Shown piece by piece: positions 39,601-47,998 of a stretch of DNA of 47,998 nucleotides. The DNA lies in the NCBI GenBank assembly GCA_001839685.1, contig MLAK01000914.1, forward strand, positions 1 through 47,998, read 5' to 3'. Both the position numbers and the translations under genes were made by a program. Within the stretch, counting starts at the first letter, position 1. Every line of letters begins with the position of its first letter. The notes beneath the pieces were generated by a model. The model ran no database searches. It saw only the letters and a program-made list of their open reading frames with translations, and was not told the DNA's origin. The stretch is from Tritrichomonas foetus (lineage: Eukaryota; Parabasalia; Tritrichomonadida; Tritrichomonadidae).

Positions 39601-40528
39601 TTCTATCCTTGGTATTATTTTGATTGCTTTTGCTGCTACTACTGTCTTTGCTATAATCGACAACTTCTTCTTTCTGGCTTTCAGAATTATGTTGTGATTG
39701 TTTTTCTTCCTCTTTTTGGCTTTGATTGTCATTATCTCCTTGATCAATCATATTATCAAGGTATTTAGAAAGCCTATCATTTAATGGCTGATTTTGATCG
39801 ATTTGAATGTCATCTTTTTCATTATTTCTATCACTATTATTATCATTTCCATTTTCACTATTATTATCATTTCCATTTTCACTATTATTTTCTTTTTCTT
39901 TTTCACTATTATTATCATTTTCATTTTCACTATTATTTTCTTTTCCATTTTCACTATTATTTTCATTTTCATTATTATTTTCATTTCCATTTTCATTTTG
40001 TGAATGATTTGAATTGACACTTTTTTCACTTTCATTTTGAGTTTTGCTGCTTTCAGAATTTTGTGCTTTTTCAGAAGCATGACTTGATTCTCGTTTTTCT
40101 TCATTTTCCATATTTTCTAAATATTTATTTAAACGATTATTAATATCAATATTATTATTCTCATCATCTGATTTTTCTTTATCACTTGAGTCTTTTGCAT
40201 CATTATTACTTTTGTTCTCATCATCCTCCATTGCATTTAAATACTTGTCGAGATTTGCCATTGGATTTGGTCTGGAATTCGAATCGCTTGATTCAGTGTC
40301 ACTTTTTTCGTTTTCACTAGCGGAACTTCGAAAATACTCATCACTGTCGTTCTCAGAATCGGAATTATACGATTTTTCACTGCTCGAATTATTATTTGAA
40401 TAAGATTTGTCGGCTAACGAATGAGTTCCATTTCCGGCATTTCGGTCAGAGTTGGAACCTGAATTGCTTTCATTGTCTGAATTTTCACTCGAAAATTCGT
40501 CATCAAACTCGTCTTCGAAATCAGACAT
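36668..40528 (-). CDS. Large Asn-rich / coiled-coil protein
   Basis: 1286 residues, function unknown. Residues about 1-640 are low-complexity Asn/Ser/Glu/Asp, including repeated NNSEN(G/E)(K/N)(E/D) units. A compact segment follows at about 690-765 (DPRPFTERYTRQACQNLGFHM, TVRDHLYKRVNRNL), then a long charged coiled coil at about 790-1150 (RKREKEEQKKREEDA-like). Near the end a short helical hairpin, SKKELASKNPKQLQKLAKQL, precedes a basic and acidic tail. There is no signal or membrane segment. I infer a cytoskeletal role, perhaps in the parabasalid mastigont. The leader TTCATAAATG gives an initiator next to the start, and an AACGGT motif lies 60 bases upstream. Confidence 0.8.
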   Translation of the reverse strand: MSDFEDEFDDEFSSENSDNESNSGSNSDRNAGNGTHSLADKSYSNNNSSSEKSYNSDSENDSDEYFRSSASENEKSDTESSDSNSRPNPMANLDKYLNAMEDDENKSNNDAKDSSDKEKSDDENNNIDINNRLNKYLENMENEEKRESSHASEKAQNSESSKTQNESEKSVNSNHSQNENGNENNNENENNSENGKENNSENENDNNSEKEKENNSENGNDNNSENGNDNNSDRNNEKDDIQIDQNQPLNDRLSKYLDNMIDQGDNDNQSQKEEEKQSQHNSESQKEEVVDYSKDSSSSKSNQNNTKDRNLLDRIAQYANDAENSNKEENPENNTINSNEIKNEQNNEENNSAEEQPPAKPVVNVRLNRLLGNIVNNLDENQKEEENQEELKASTPNPEQNTEENPENRNANREDSQVKNPTEDEDQIKNNLNESEDRNIVEQQENNGILANTANLLINNLLDQENPQNENKSNENKHEDEEGEMKEKPIRREQIEDDHPDSPAEYEVGMIVNNNNDNENLNEANNHDSASSRSATFQPDLAQASGNGQNERVFYTDPASENLITPRERRKEKELNNEQSNEQKEQFIHHDDQQNIEQGNKHENYGMTKDGLNDANEREEKDYPMDNLPPPRSNKVQYSNRNQNNYPAQRVVSSNAVSKGARTAPQIVRPQTALAPKTVEPYRRDQSTSSIDTSYRGCSVDNFDPNDPRPFTERYTRQACQNLGFHMEDLTYPGDREIMLYSRDKQVSQTVRDHLYKRVNRNLAILKQERNRLRDNDKLGAASRARSADYSQAIAQNNPYGKKDRDFAEEERNRIERIATRNRKDAEKLMLSIFLEKEIIAEEEENRKREKEEQKKREEDARRAKAAERLKREEIERKIAQEQAEKLRAAKLREKQLKEQEERFQKKQQEIAENRTKKFKEDEKRRKEQNEKAQQMVKDFEEKRRKEYNLAQKALMKREKQLALQRAKEKREQEKRIEEEEKKKEEYIQSVRKRQKDIIEQKRKATEQKEMHNQQNFEKVTQEKEEKHKQFIQTQEEKTEKYRQIKEAQDQATKERNEKLMQEAAEKMKRIYSMKQKEDIQRRQKAMDKKLEEEDHVANAMMSIRLTTAQRIEQSRIYDMRLKAIEDKKIEQKKQAEKAEIVRKQLEKEKLKVVSSKLSKKELASKNPKQLQKLAKQLGIDLNAIKEKAQTMRRGRGRPQTSLPQLSSSGRRSYREMDNYEREREMADDRIENNSRYERNEETYNSYNEANHQETYDEKRKELTENDMGYENEREAERNEVANKEI
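39840..40000. repeat. In-frame Asn/Glu-rich coding repeat
   Basis: Alternating NNSEN-type units (ATTATTATCATTTCCATTTT-like on the plus strand) repeat about eight times within the Asn-rich head of the coiled-coil gene. Many alternative frames here are shadows of this repeat. Confidence 0.8.
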
Positions 40529-40858
40529 TTATGAAGAAAACGCGGGAAATTTTTTTTCTTCTTTGCAACGATTTTTAACCACCACAGCGACCGTTTAATG
40601 TCTACTAACGATGTCTCAGAAAGAATTCGAATCACTTTTTAAATGACTATATGGTCAATACCAATCCTACTAAATTTGTCTTTTGGCAAACTAAATAATC
40701 AATAAAATTACATATGAGACAATACTTAAAATATCTAATTAGTTTTAGAATCTGAGTTCCAATAAAAACAATAGAAAAGAAATTTGAAAATTAAAATATA
40801 TTTGAATAAAGAAATGAGCAGACTTTTTTATTAGTGCGAATAGAGTATTATGAGTGCA
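40529..40858. other. Short spacer between same-strand genes
   Basis: Contains the 5' leader of the coiled-coil gene (with AACGGT and ATCGTTAG motifs, complementary strand). Otherwise empty of signals. Confidence 0.5.
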
Positions 40859-41908
40859 CTATTTAGTAGAAACAGGAAGATTTGGCAAAGGAGGGTTTGG
40901 ATATTGCATGAATCCAATTAATTTTTTTCTGAGAGTATTCAAATCCATGTTTTCCACCAATTTATGTTCAATTAATAAATTTTCGAGATAAATTGGTTTT
41001 ATATTAACACCATTTTTTGGGTTAATTGTATATTGTTCGAGCTTCTCTTGAAGTGCATAGTAGGTGAAAATAAGCATTTTTCCATAAATGCTCACTAAAT
41101 TTTTCCATTGTGGTGTTAAAGAAAGCGGAATTTGATTTCCATGAAATTGAACATCAAATTTTAGTTGGAAAAGCCAATAAATCATTTTCATATGTTCACA
41201 GACTTCTTTTCCACTTTTACATATGTATAATTTTTCACGGAAATCTTCCAGATAGACGATGTTGTTTTCAAATCCAAATGTATCAGAATTGAGATCTTTC
41301 AAAATTTCCAAATGGTTGTGTGAGAGGGAGTAATGCCAATCTCTTCGTCCAGGACAAATAATTGTTACATCTGGTGATGAAACAATTTGAAGCAATTTGT
41401 GAGGAATTGTAATTTTATTTTTCGTTCGAACCAAAATTTGACGAAAGTCAAAATAAACAGTTACAAGTGGTGTAGAAAAAGTTAATGCACTAATATTATA
41501 TATTTTTTCTTCTTCATTTGTTTCGCAGAAAATCATGATGGATACAATTTTAAATTGGCGAACACTTTGTTCGAACTTATCAAAGGTGGCATCATCATCA
41601 GAATTGAGCCGAATTTGTAGGAGCTCGCCAGGAAGCCATTTTAGTGTTGGAAGTTTAGATTGCATATTTTTGCAATAAATGGTTCTGTATTTAGTTGTTT
41701 TGGATTTACTTGGTCCTTGTTGTTCCGGTGGTATAAAATCAGGGAGGTATTGAATTTGTTCTTCCTTTTTTTGCGCATTTTCATCATCTTTCTTTTCTTC
41801 TGCATCCAAGGCGTTTACGGCAAGAACAAATACTGGCTGTTTAGGCTTCTCTTCTCCTTCTTCTTGAACAACCTCTTCTTTATCTTTAACGACTACTTGA
41901 TTCTCCAT
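40859..41908 (-). CDS. Hypothetical protein with possible degenerate exonuclease-like fold
   Basis: 349 residues. The first 65 residues are charged and disordered (EEVVQEEGEE, KKDDENAQKK). The rest is a compact alpha/beta domain: KIVSIMIFCETNEE, YNISALTFSTPLVTVYFDF, then SSPDVTIICPGRRDWHYS. The layout is faintly like the start of 3'-5' exonuclease (RNase H-like) folds, but the acidic DEDD residues are not seen. The similarity may be chance, so I make no functional call. The C-terminal helices (IYGKMLIFTYYALQEKL) follow. A TCACCAAAATTACATCTCTA leader precedes the ATG. Confidence 0.65.
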   Translation of the reverse strand: MENQVVVKDKEEVVQEEGEEKPKQPVFVLAVNALDAEEKKDDENAQKKEEQIQYLPDFIPPEQQGPSKSKTTKYRTIYCKNMQSKLPTLKWLPGELLQIRLNSDDDATFDKFEQSVRQFKIVSIMIFCETNEEEKIYNISALTFSTPLVTVYFDFRQILVRTKNKITIPHKLLQIVSSPDVTIICPGRRDWHYSLSHNHLEILKDLNSDTFGFENNIVYLEDFREKLYICKSGKEVCEHMKMIYWLFQLKFDVQFHGNQIPLSLTPQWKNLVSIYGKMLIFTYYALQEKLEQYTINPKNGVNIKPIYLENLLIEHKLVENMDLNTLRKKLIGFMQYPNPPLPNLPVSTK

Positions 41909-42102
41909 TAGAGATGTAATTTTGGTGATTCATTTACCGAAATTCTATTTATAAATGGTCGAAGAAAAAGAAAAAAAATGAAGTCAACTTGAAATGTGGA
42001 TTCTTTATTGAGGGCATGATTTATTGTCCTATGAGTTTTGTTTTTTTGACAATTTAAATGTGTAAATGTGATGAGAGATTTTTTTCCCCCATAGTGAGAG
42101 AT

Positions 42103-45100
42103 TTATACCGACGCTCTCCTAAGTTTTCCTTTTTTGTTATCCCAAATACCAGGGCAATAATGCGAAAAGAATACTTGCGGAGCCATACTGATATCCAATT
42201 TACTAAACATGAAGAATTGCTTTTTCTTTGTATCAGGTTTCTTTAATAGATCTGTCTGCGATCCGAATTCTTTTTCAGCGAGAATTTTTGCATTGCTCAA
42301 AAATAGGTCGCTAGCCACTTCTTCTGTTGCTTTATTATGTGGTATCAATTTCAATGAATCAAAATCATCTTCATTCTTGAAAATGGCAACTTTTGAGCCA
42401 AGTGCAGTATTTCTTGTTTCTGGCGTTTTTTGTCTAATTAGAGTCTTTTTCACCTCAATATCTCTCCCACCGAGTTGATTTAAACTTGAAATTGGTTCTG
42501 CAGCAGTTGTACTCTTGAGTAACTGATCAAGAAGTGCGTCATCATCATCATCTGCATGTTTAGTAGTTAATCCTTTGTTAATTCCAAACTCACGAGCAGC
42601 ATCATAAGTTGGAGGAAGACCACTTGGTTTTCGTGATTTTGCATTTTTTCCATCAGTATTTGTCAAATTCTTTTTATTTGTTTCATCTTTTTTACTTAGA
42701 CTTTTGCGTTTTGACCAAGGTTGTTTTCCCTTTGATCGTGTAGAATGATGTTCAGATTCTTCAATGATGTCTGGCATTCCATTCAAATCGTACTTTTCAC
42801 TACCATTACTTGCAATAGATTTGTGTGAACGTTGGCCAACACTATCATTTGACATATTTCTTGATAATTTCGAACCAGTATCTGAACGCCCTTTATTCGT
42901 TCGCAATGTTCGTTGTGGACGTTGTGATGGATTTTGTTTGGTTTTCAAAACGCCCGTGAAATAAGGACGATTTGGATCTGGTTTGATTGGTGGAAGTTCA
43001 CCTTTACTTGCTGCAGAGGCGCGCCTTTCTTTTCCTTCAGAAATCTGATTTATAACAATTTTTGGTGGAGTATCTTCTTCTTTTTTCGTTTCTGGTGGTA
43101 CTGAAGTTGGTTCTTCTTCATCGTTAATAACAATTGGTTTCCTTTTCATTATTCGCTTTGTTCGAGCTCTACGCTTCTTTTGTTCAGGTTTTTTCTCTTT
43201 TGATGGTCGGCTGCGACGTGATCGAGTCGTTTTCTTTTTAATAATAACTCTACCTGTTTCTGTAACAACTTCTTCTTCTTCAGTGATTTCATCATCACTG
43301 AAAATCCATTCCTCCTCCTCCTCCTCTTCAACTTCTTCTTCTTCAACAAATTCCGAAATGTTACCAGATATGTTCAAAGGTAGTAATAAATTGTCATATG
43401 ATTTTCTAATTGCATCAAGTTTCGTAAGATCAACATTTCTGACGTCTTCTTCATAAATTGGAAGCTTTTCATCTGAATTATGTTTTAATATTTTGAGATT
43501 TCTTTTCATTTTATTTTGATAACGATTTCTTATCACATCATGTTTATCAATAATTATATTCTTCTTCTTTTTCTTTTCTTCAGTTTTCGTTTCAATTACT
43601 TTTTTATCTCCCGTAACAACAAGATTATCATCAGGTTTATTTCTGATATTACCTCGAATGTGAATAGGACTTTTTGTTTCGTTATTTTTCGAATAATGTG
43701 GTGCAACACCAACAATTGAAGTAGCCATTTTCATTCTTTCATTCTCTTCTCTCTGCTGAGTAGTCAATATGGAGTCAATATCACTCGTAGATCCAATATT
43801 TGATTTAGAAACAGGTGTTCGTTTGCTTGAATTTTCTCTTTTCAGTTTTTTGGGTGTATCTCTATTAACTTTCAAATGTTGTTGAGACAATTCATTTTCC
43901 ATTTCTTTGTCAATTTGATCAAAGAGTGATTTTTCATAATCTTCTTGATCGTTTGAAATAGGTTTATTTAGATCTCTAGTATTATTATTACTATTATTAA
44001 GCTGCTGTCCATTTTGACTTGAATCATTCTTCCGACTTTGAATGCTATTTCTTGGCACTTTCTTGTGAACTACTTGGGTTACTTTCTTCTTGTTTCCGTA
44101 TTCGTCAATGATTTCTTTTTCTTCTGTATATTCTATTTCTTCTTCTTCATTGTCAATTTCAGTTTGATTTGTATTTTTAGAATTATTTGTATTAGGTAGA
44201 TTCATATTGTTGACATTATTTTGATTAATGGCAATTCTTTCATTATTGTTATTGTATAATGATTTTTCAGTATTTTCAATATTTTCAGCTGTGTTTTTAT
44301 CGGAAGAATTATTAGTGATATCTTTCACTTCTTGAGCTGATTTAATTTCATAATTTTCTTGAATTACATTTTCAATTGTTTCATGAGCTGTCAATTTATT
44401 ATCTTTTTGAGATTCTATATTTTCGTTAGTATTTTGATCAATATTGTTATTAGTTTCATTATTACTAGCATCATGATTATTATCAATATTTCCTTCTAGA
44501 TTATTCAGAATATTCTTATTTTGATTTGTCTGGATATTTCCATCTTCATTTCGTGGAGTTGAAGTTAATTTTTCAAGATTTTTGATTTCATATTCTTTTG
44601 TTATTTTATTTATATCTAAAATATTATTTATAGAATTGTCATTTGATGATGGATGAAGATTGAATTCCTCATTTGAGGATTGATTGCTGATTTTGTTTAC
44701 ATTGTCAGAACTAGTTTCACTCAATATGAGTCTACTTTTGCTTCCGGTGGATCCATCAGATTCACCAATTGCATTATCAAAATCGGCAAAACTTGGTACT
44801 TGACTAGTCGCTTGGCTGTTAATCGCACTTCCAAGTTGGCTATCAAGTAAAGACTGAATTGAAGAACAACTTTTAATAGCACCTTCATTAATCCATTTTT
44901 CAAGATCTATATTAATTGGTTGTGATGAATTAGTTGCTTTCTGATGATGAGTCATGAAATTAACAGTTGGTTGCCATCTTGGTAAATCTACAAGACCATA
45001 TTGGTCAAGTAGTCCAACATCAGTTAATAAATCTTTTAATCCTTTAAAGTCTTTTCTGGTTAAATGCTCTTTAATTGCTTCTTGTCTTGCGGCTTGAGCA

Positions 45101-47805
45101 GGGGTTAAATCAGGTGGTTCCCTTCTAACTACAGAAAATTCTTTTTGTGGTTCTTCATTCACAACTTTAGGCGATTCTTTCGGAACATCTGATTCTATTT
45201 CATCTGTATCTGAAAAATCTGAGAAAGACACTTCAGATATAACTGGAAGTAATGTTGTTCCGTTAAACATATCCATTTTACTCGTTATGTTTTTAAGCGC
45301 ATCCATTGGTCTTGGTGAAGCAGGTCTAAATTTATTATTTAGTGGATCCATGGCTTGGAATCTTCCAATACCCGAAAAGTCAAATTTATTATCAATATGA
45401 GGAGCATCAAAATCATCCATTTTTCTCCATTGTTCAAGACCTTTTTGCCTACCTTCTTCATGACGAGCAAATATTTCTTCTCGAGTCATTGGTTCTTGGT
45501 TAGATATTAAATCTAAAAGCGGGTTATCACTATCACCCATAATCTCAGAGAATACCTTCAAAGATGGTGATGTATCTATTAAATCCTTTACTACATAACT
45601 TTGATTTTCAAAAATATTGAATTTTGATTTATCATCTCCAAAAGTTGTTGTTGAAACAGAAAATCCAGGCTGAACTCTTCCAGAGTTAGGATTATTTGGG
45701 TTTGCATTAAAAGGACTTGGAATATTCTGATTTGCACCATAACCTGCAAGTGAATGATCAATTGAATAATAATCAGAAGGTTTAAAATCATCTTGTTCAT
45801 TATCACTGTTATGAAAATTACTTTCATGTCGACTAATATTAGCAATTGGATCAGTTCCTAATTGGTTAAACAAATCATCAAGAATGTTATAGCTTCGCGT
45901 GTTATGTAATTTATATTCATCTTCATCATAATCTTCATCTCCATTGTCATCAATTGATTGATTAATTTCAAAAATCTTAGAAATTTTCTTTCCTTCTGGA
46001 TTTGAAAGTTTTAGCCCATTTTGACCAAAGTTCACACCTTCCCAATGCATAAATTTATTTGAATCTAGCTGTCCAACTTTAACAGTCCGCATAAATTTTG
46101 TGTAAATATCATCATATTTTTCATTTGGTCGAGTCAGAAAAGATCTGTGTTTACTACCACCAATTGTCACACCATCTGAAGTCATTGTTATAATTGGAGT
46201 AGCAATCATATTTTGTGATCGAATAATTGGCTGCCATTGTTTCTTTTGTTTTTCTTGTTGATTCAATTCTGCAATTGCTTGCGAGAATATTAAACCAGGT
46301 GTTAATTCTTTAGGTTTACCATCAACCTCAACAAATTTAGATCCTGCAGTTTGAGAATAAATATGGGATTGTTCATCATCATAACCTGCAATTTTCTTTA
46401 GAACATCAATTGTAAGTTTATTTGCATAAAGTTTAGTTCCATCATTAAATTCTATAACAATAACATGATCACGCTTTGGGCCTTTTCCATCACGATACAT
46501 TCTTGTTCTTCTACCTCTTCTTCTTCCACCTATTGGTAATATTTCTTCTGGAATTTCATATGAAAATCTTTTTTCATTAATATCCTCTTCTTCTTTATTT
46601 TGTTTTCGTTTTCGTTTAGGAATTCTAATTGGCTTGGTTGTAAGTGCCAAAAAATTACTGAAAAATTGTTCTTCATCAAACTCTTCATCTTCTACGCATT
46701 TAATTTTTTTTACTGTTTTGGTTTGAAATGCTTTTGCTACATCAGGATCTTCTTTTATAAGTTTTTCAAGTGCTCTTCTATTTGCTTCAAGAACTTCATC
46801 ATATTCTTTTTCACCTTCTTTCATTCGAATAACATCCATTAAAGAAAATTCATTTTCTATTTCAACTTCAATTGGTTTTTCACCTTCTATTAAAAGTTTT
46901 GGATAACCATTTTCGAAAACAAGATCCATTTTTTTTCTTTCTTCCATTACAGGCATTTGATACAAGCTTGATCTTTCACTTTCACCTATATTTGATGACA
47001 TATCAGCAGCTGACGTAGTCATTGAATCGGCAAAAGATATATTTTCACTTATTACTGCTGTTCTCATTGAACCTGCAACAGATGGAAAATAAGGTATGGA
47101 ATCACTTTCACTTTCTTCTTCTTTATCATCTTCATCAGAAGAAGGTGGTTTTGGTGGAGTTTTAGGTGGTTTAGGTGATGATGGTGGTGTAGGAACAACA
47201 CGAACAAATGCTGGCCAATCAAATAATCTAATATTTTTATCAATCGATAAAGCAATCATTATTTTCCCTTGAAATACAAAGCATGCAGAATGTTCATGAA
47301 TATGTGCTGGAATGTTTGTTTTGTATTGAATAATGCCAGTAAAACAGTCAATAATCCTTAAGGAATCATCATCACCAATTGAACAAACAATACCATTTAA
47401 ATTTTCATTTTTGAATGATTCTTCAGCACCTTCAATTGATAGTAAATCAAGACAAGACATCATTTTAGAAATTGGACAATCATGAATTCTAATATTAAAC
47501 TTATGTGTAATAATTGGTGGTGTTTTTTCATCATCAGGGAAATATAATTCATAAATTGCAGCTTTTCCACTTTGCAAAGCAACTATCACTGTTTCTTTCG
47601 AAGCAAATGTAAAACGTTCAGCTTCTTCATTTTCATCAAATGCAATTGATGTAACTTCATTTACAGTTTGATCATCTGATGCCCATATTCTTAATCTTTT
47701 CTTATCTATTCCAATTAAAAGATTTCGATTAGGGCTGAACTTTTTTATAATAGCGTTTTCAAAAAAATTGTGAGGGCATTTTCTGGTGAAGTGTTTTTCT
47801 TGTAT
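42103..47805 (-). CDS. Large WD40-repeat protein, 5' end broken
   Basis: The open frame covers about 1900 codons, up to a TAG at 47806-47808, with no ATG in the N-terminal part. The residue at 47589 is a GTG, so that position is not a start. The N-terminal portion has WD40-like blades (IDKKRLRIW, QSGKAAIYEL, IDCFTGIIQY, IDKNIRLFDW). Then come a Pro-rich linker (PPSSPKPPK), charged segments, a long Asn-rich stretch, an acidic run (EEEEVEEEEEEE near 43300-43350) and basic regions (RRRGRRTRM). A 77-bp tandem duplication at 47730-47883 shifts the frame. With one copy removed, a further blade (IEKLRVW) would be in phase, so the duplication or an assembly error breaks the gene. Function unknown; a scaffold is possible. 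Confidence 0.75.
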   Translation of the reverse strand: MQEKHFTRKCPHNFFENAIIKKFSPNRNLLIGIDKKRLRIWASDDQTVNEVTSIAFDENEEAERFTFASKETVIVALQSGKAAIYELYFPDDEKTPPIITHKFNIRIHDCPISKMMSCLDLLSIEGAEESFKNENLNGIVCSIGDDDSLRIIDCFTGIIQYKTNIPAHIHEHSACFVFQGKIMIALSIDKNIRLFDWPAFVRVVPTPPSSPKPPKTPPKPPSSDEDDKEEESESDSIPYFPSVAGSMRTAVISENISFADSMTTSAADMSSNIGESERSSLYQMPVMEERKKMDLVFENGYPKLLIEGEKPIEVEIENEFSLMDVIRMKEGEKEYDEVLEANRRALEKLIKEDPDVAKAFQTKTVKKIKCVEDEEFDEEQFFSNFLALTTKPIRIPKRKRKQNKEEEDINEKRFSYEIPEEILPIGGRRRGRRTRMYRDGKGPKRDHVIVIEFNDGTKLYANKLTIDVLKKIAGYDDEQSHIYSQTAGSKFVEVDGKPKELTPGLIFSQAIAELNQQEKQKKQWQPIIRSQNMIATPIITMTSDGVTIGGSKHRSFLTRPNEKYDDIYTKFMRTVKVGQLDSNKFMHWEGVNFGQNGLKLSNPEGKKISKIFEINQSIDDNGDEDYDEDEYKLHNTRSYNILDDLFNQLGTDPIANISRHESNFHNSDNEQDDFKPSDYYSIDHSLAGYGANQNIPSPFNANPNNPNSGRVQPGFSVSTTTFGDDKSKFNIFENQSYVVKDLIDTSPSLKVFSEIMGDSDNPLLDLISNQEPMTREEIFARHEEGRQKGLEQWRKMDDFDAPHIDNKFDFSGIGRFQAMDPLNNKFRPASPRPMDALKNITSKMDMFNGTTLLPVISEVSFSDFSDTDEIESDVPKESPKVVNEEPQKEFSVVRREPPDLTPAQAARQEAIKEHLTRKDFKGLKDLLTDVGLLDQYGLVDLPRWQPTVNFMTHHQKATNSSQPINIDLEKWINEGAIKSCSSIQSLLDSQLGSAINSQATSQVPSFADFDNAIGESDGSTGSKSRLILSETSSDNVNKISNQSSNEEFNLHPSSNDNSINNILDINKITKEYEIKNLEKLTSTPRNEDGNIQTNQNKNILNNLEGNIDNNHDASNNETNNNIDQNTNENIESQKDNKLTAHETIENVIQENYEIKSAQEVKDITNNSSDKNTAENIENTEKSLYNNNNERIAINQNNVNNMNLPNTNNSKNTNQTEIDNEEEEIEYTEEKEIIDEYGNKKKVTQVVHKKVPRNSIQSRKNDSSQNGQQLNNSNNNTRDLNKPISNDQEDYEKSLFDQIDKEMENELSQQHLKVNRDTPKKLKRENSSKRTPVSKSNIGSTSDIDSILTTQQREENERMKMATSIVGVAPHYSKNNETKSPIHIRGNIRNKPDDNLVVTGDKKVIETKTEEKKKKKNIIIDKHDVIRNRYQNKMKRNLKILKHNSDEKLPIYEEDVRNVDLTKLDAIRKSYDNLLLPLNISGNISEFVEEEEVEEEEEEEWIFSDDEITEEEEVVTETGRVIIKKKTTRSRRSRPSKEKKPEQKKRRARTKRIMKRKPIVINDEEEPTSVPPETKKEEDTPPKIVINQISEGKERRASAASKGELPPIKPDPNRPYFTGVLKTKQNPSQRPQRTLRTNKGRSDTGSKLSRNMSNDSVGQRSHKSIASNGSEKYDLNGMPDIIEESEHHSTRSKGKQPWSKRKSLSKKDETNKKNLTNTDGKNAKSRKPSGLPPTYDAAREFGINKGLTTKHADDDDDALLDQLLKSTTAAEPISSLNQLGGRDIEVKKTLIRQKTPETRNTALGSKVAIFKNEDDFDSLKLIPHNKATEEVASDLFLSNAKILAEKEFGSQTDLLKKPDTKKKQFFMFSKLDISMAPQVFFSHYCPGIWDNKKGKLRRASV

Positions 47806-47883
47806 CTAGGGCTGAACTTTTTTATAATAGCGTTTTCAAAAAAATTGTGAGGGCATTTTCTGGTGAAGTGTTTTTCTTGTATC
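47730..47883. repeat. 77-bp perfect tandem duplication
   Basis: TAGGGCTGAACTTTTTTATA... occurs at 47730-47806 and again, base for base, at 47807-47883. Because 77 is not a multiple of three, it breaks the WD40 reading frame. It lies 115 bases from the window end. Confidence 0.97.
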
Positions 47884-47998
47884 CAAACTCTCAATTTTTC
47901 AATATAAGTAATCACTAAAATTCACCTTCTGTACGTTACAGATAGAAATTAATTTTTACTTAAAAACCTAAATATCTTGTCAAATATTTGTATACTTG
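47884..47998. other. Sequence upstream of the broken WD40 gene
   Basis: With one duplicate copy removed, the minus-strand frame continues for about 13 codons into this segment and stops at a TGA (47922-47924). Further upstream all three frames are closed, so the true N-terminus is outside or lost. Confidence 0.5.

Noticed and set aside
39400..40400. Many 60-120 codon frames on both strands
   Set aside because: Shadows of the Asn/Glu/Ser-rich coiled-coil gene and its coding repeat.
42103..47589. Gene start at 47589
   Set aside because: The codon there is GTG, and WD40-like sequence continues in frame upstream, so this is not a start.

Overview
The window reads as nuclear DNA of a parabasalid protist, most likely Tritrichomonas foetus or a close relative. 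The reasons are: very AT-rich spacers, long intronless genes on both strands at one gene per 2-3 kb, and short 5' leaders with initiator-like TCA(C/T)(A/T) motifs a few bases before several start codons. The protein families also fit: a kinase-like domain fused to Sel1 repeats, a Pmp-like surface protein, Asn-rich coiled-coil proteins, an NDR kinase and a CCP carboxypeptidase. Species assignment is inference. The sequence is draft quality: a 260-base N gap lies inside a minisatellite, and single Ns occur elsewhere.

Layout. 1-5 kb: a coiled-coil protein, SRP54, and a tiny eight-cysteine zinc protein. 5.1-6.75 kb: gene-poor, bounded by a perfect 16-nt inverted repeat that may mark an old mobile element. 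6.8-16 kb: a large double-propeller protein, a discoidin-like protein, a decayed clan GH-D glycosidase, a divergent ALG5-like glycosyltransferase, and a VPS9 Rab5-GEF with a peptidoglycan-binding-like tail. 16.7-26 kb: a pseudokinase-Sel1 protein, a decayed glucosidase II (GH31) remnant, an M14 cytosolic carboxypeptidase, a probably myristoylated kinase, a 21-bp minisatellite and an NDR/LATS kinase. 26.4-36.4 kb: importin beta, a MYST-type acetyltransferase homologue lacking its expected catalytic residues, an OCRL-like inositol 5-phosphatase, a papain-family protease and a Pmp-like membrane protein. 36.7-48 kb: three minus-strand genes, namely a large coiled-coil protein, an unknown 349-residue protein, and a long WD40 protein whose 5' end is broken by a 77-bp tandem duplication.

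There is no operon or single pathway. Several genes serve endomembrane traffic and signalling (SRP54, importin beta, VPS9, 5-phosphatase, kinases). The clearest theme is loss of catalytic residues or decay: a MYST homologue, an ALG5-like protein, a pseudokinase and two glycosidase pseudogenes lie within 20 kb. I saw no tRNA, rRNA, CRISPR array or intact transposase. Nothing here amounts to a complete new system; the degenerate-enzyme proteins are the best candidates for new biology.
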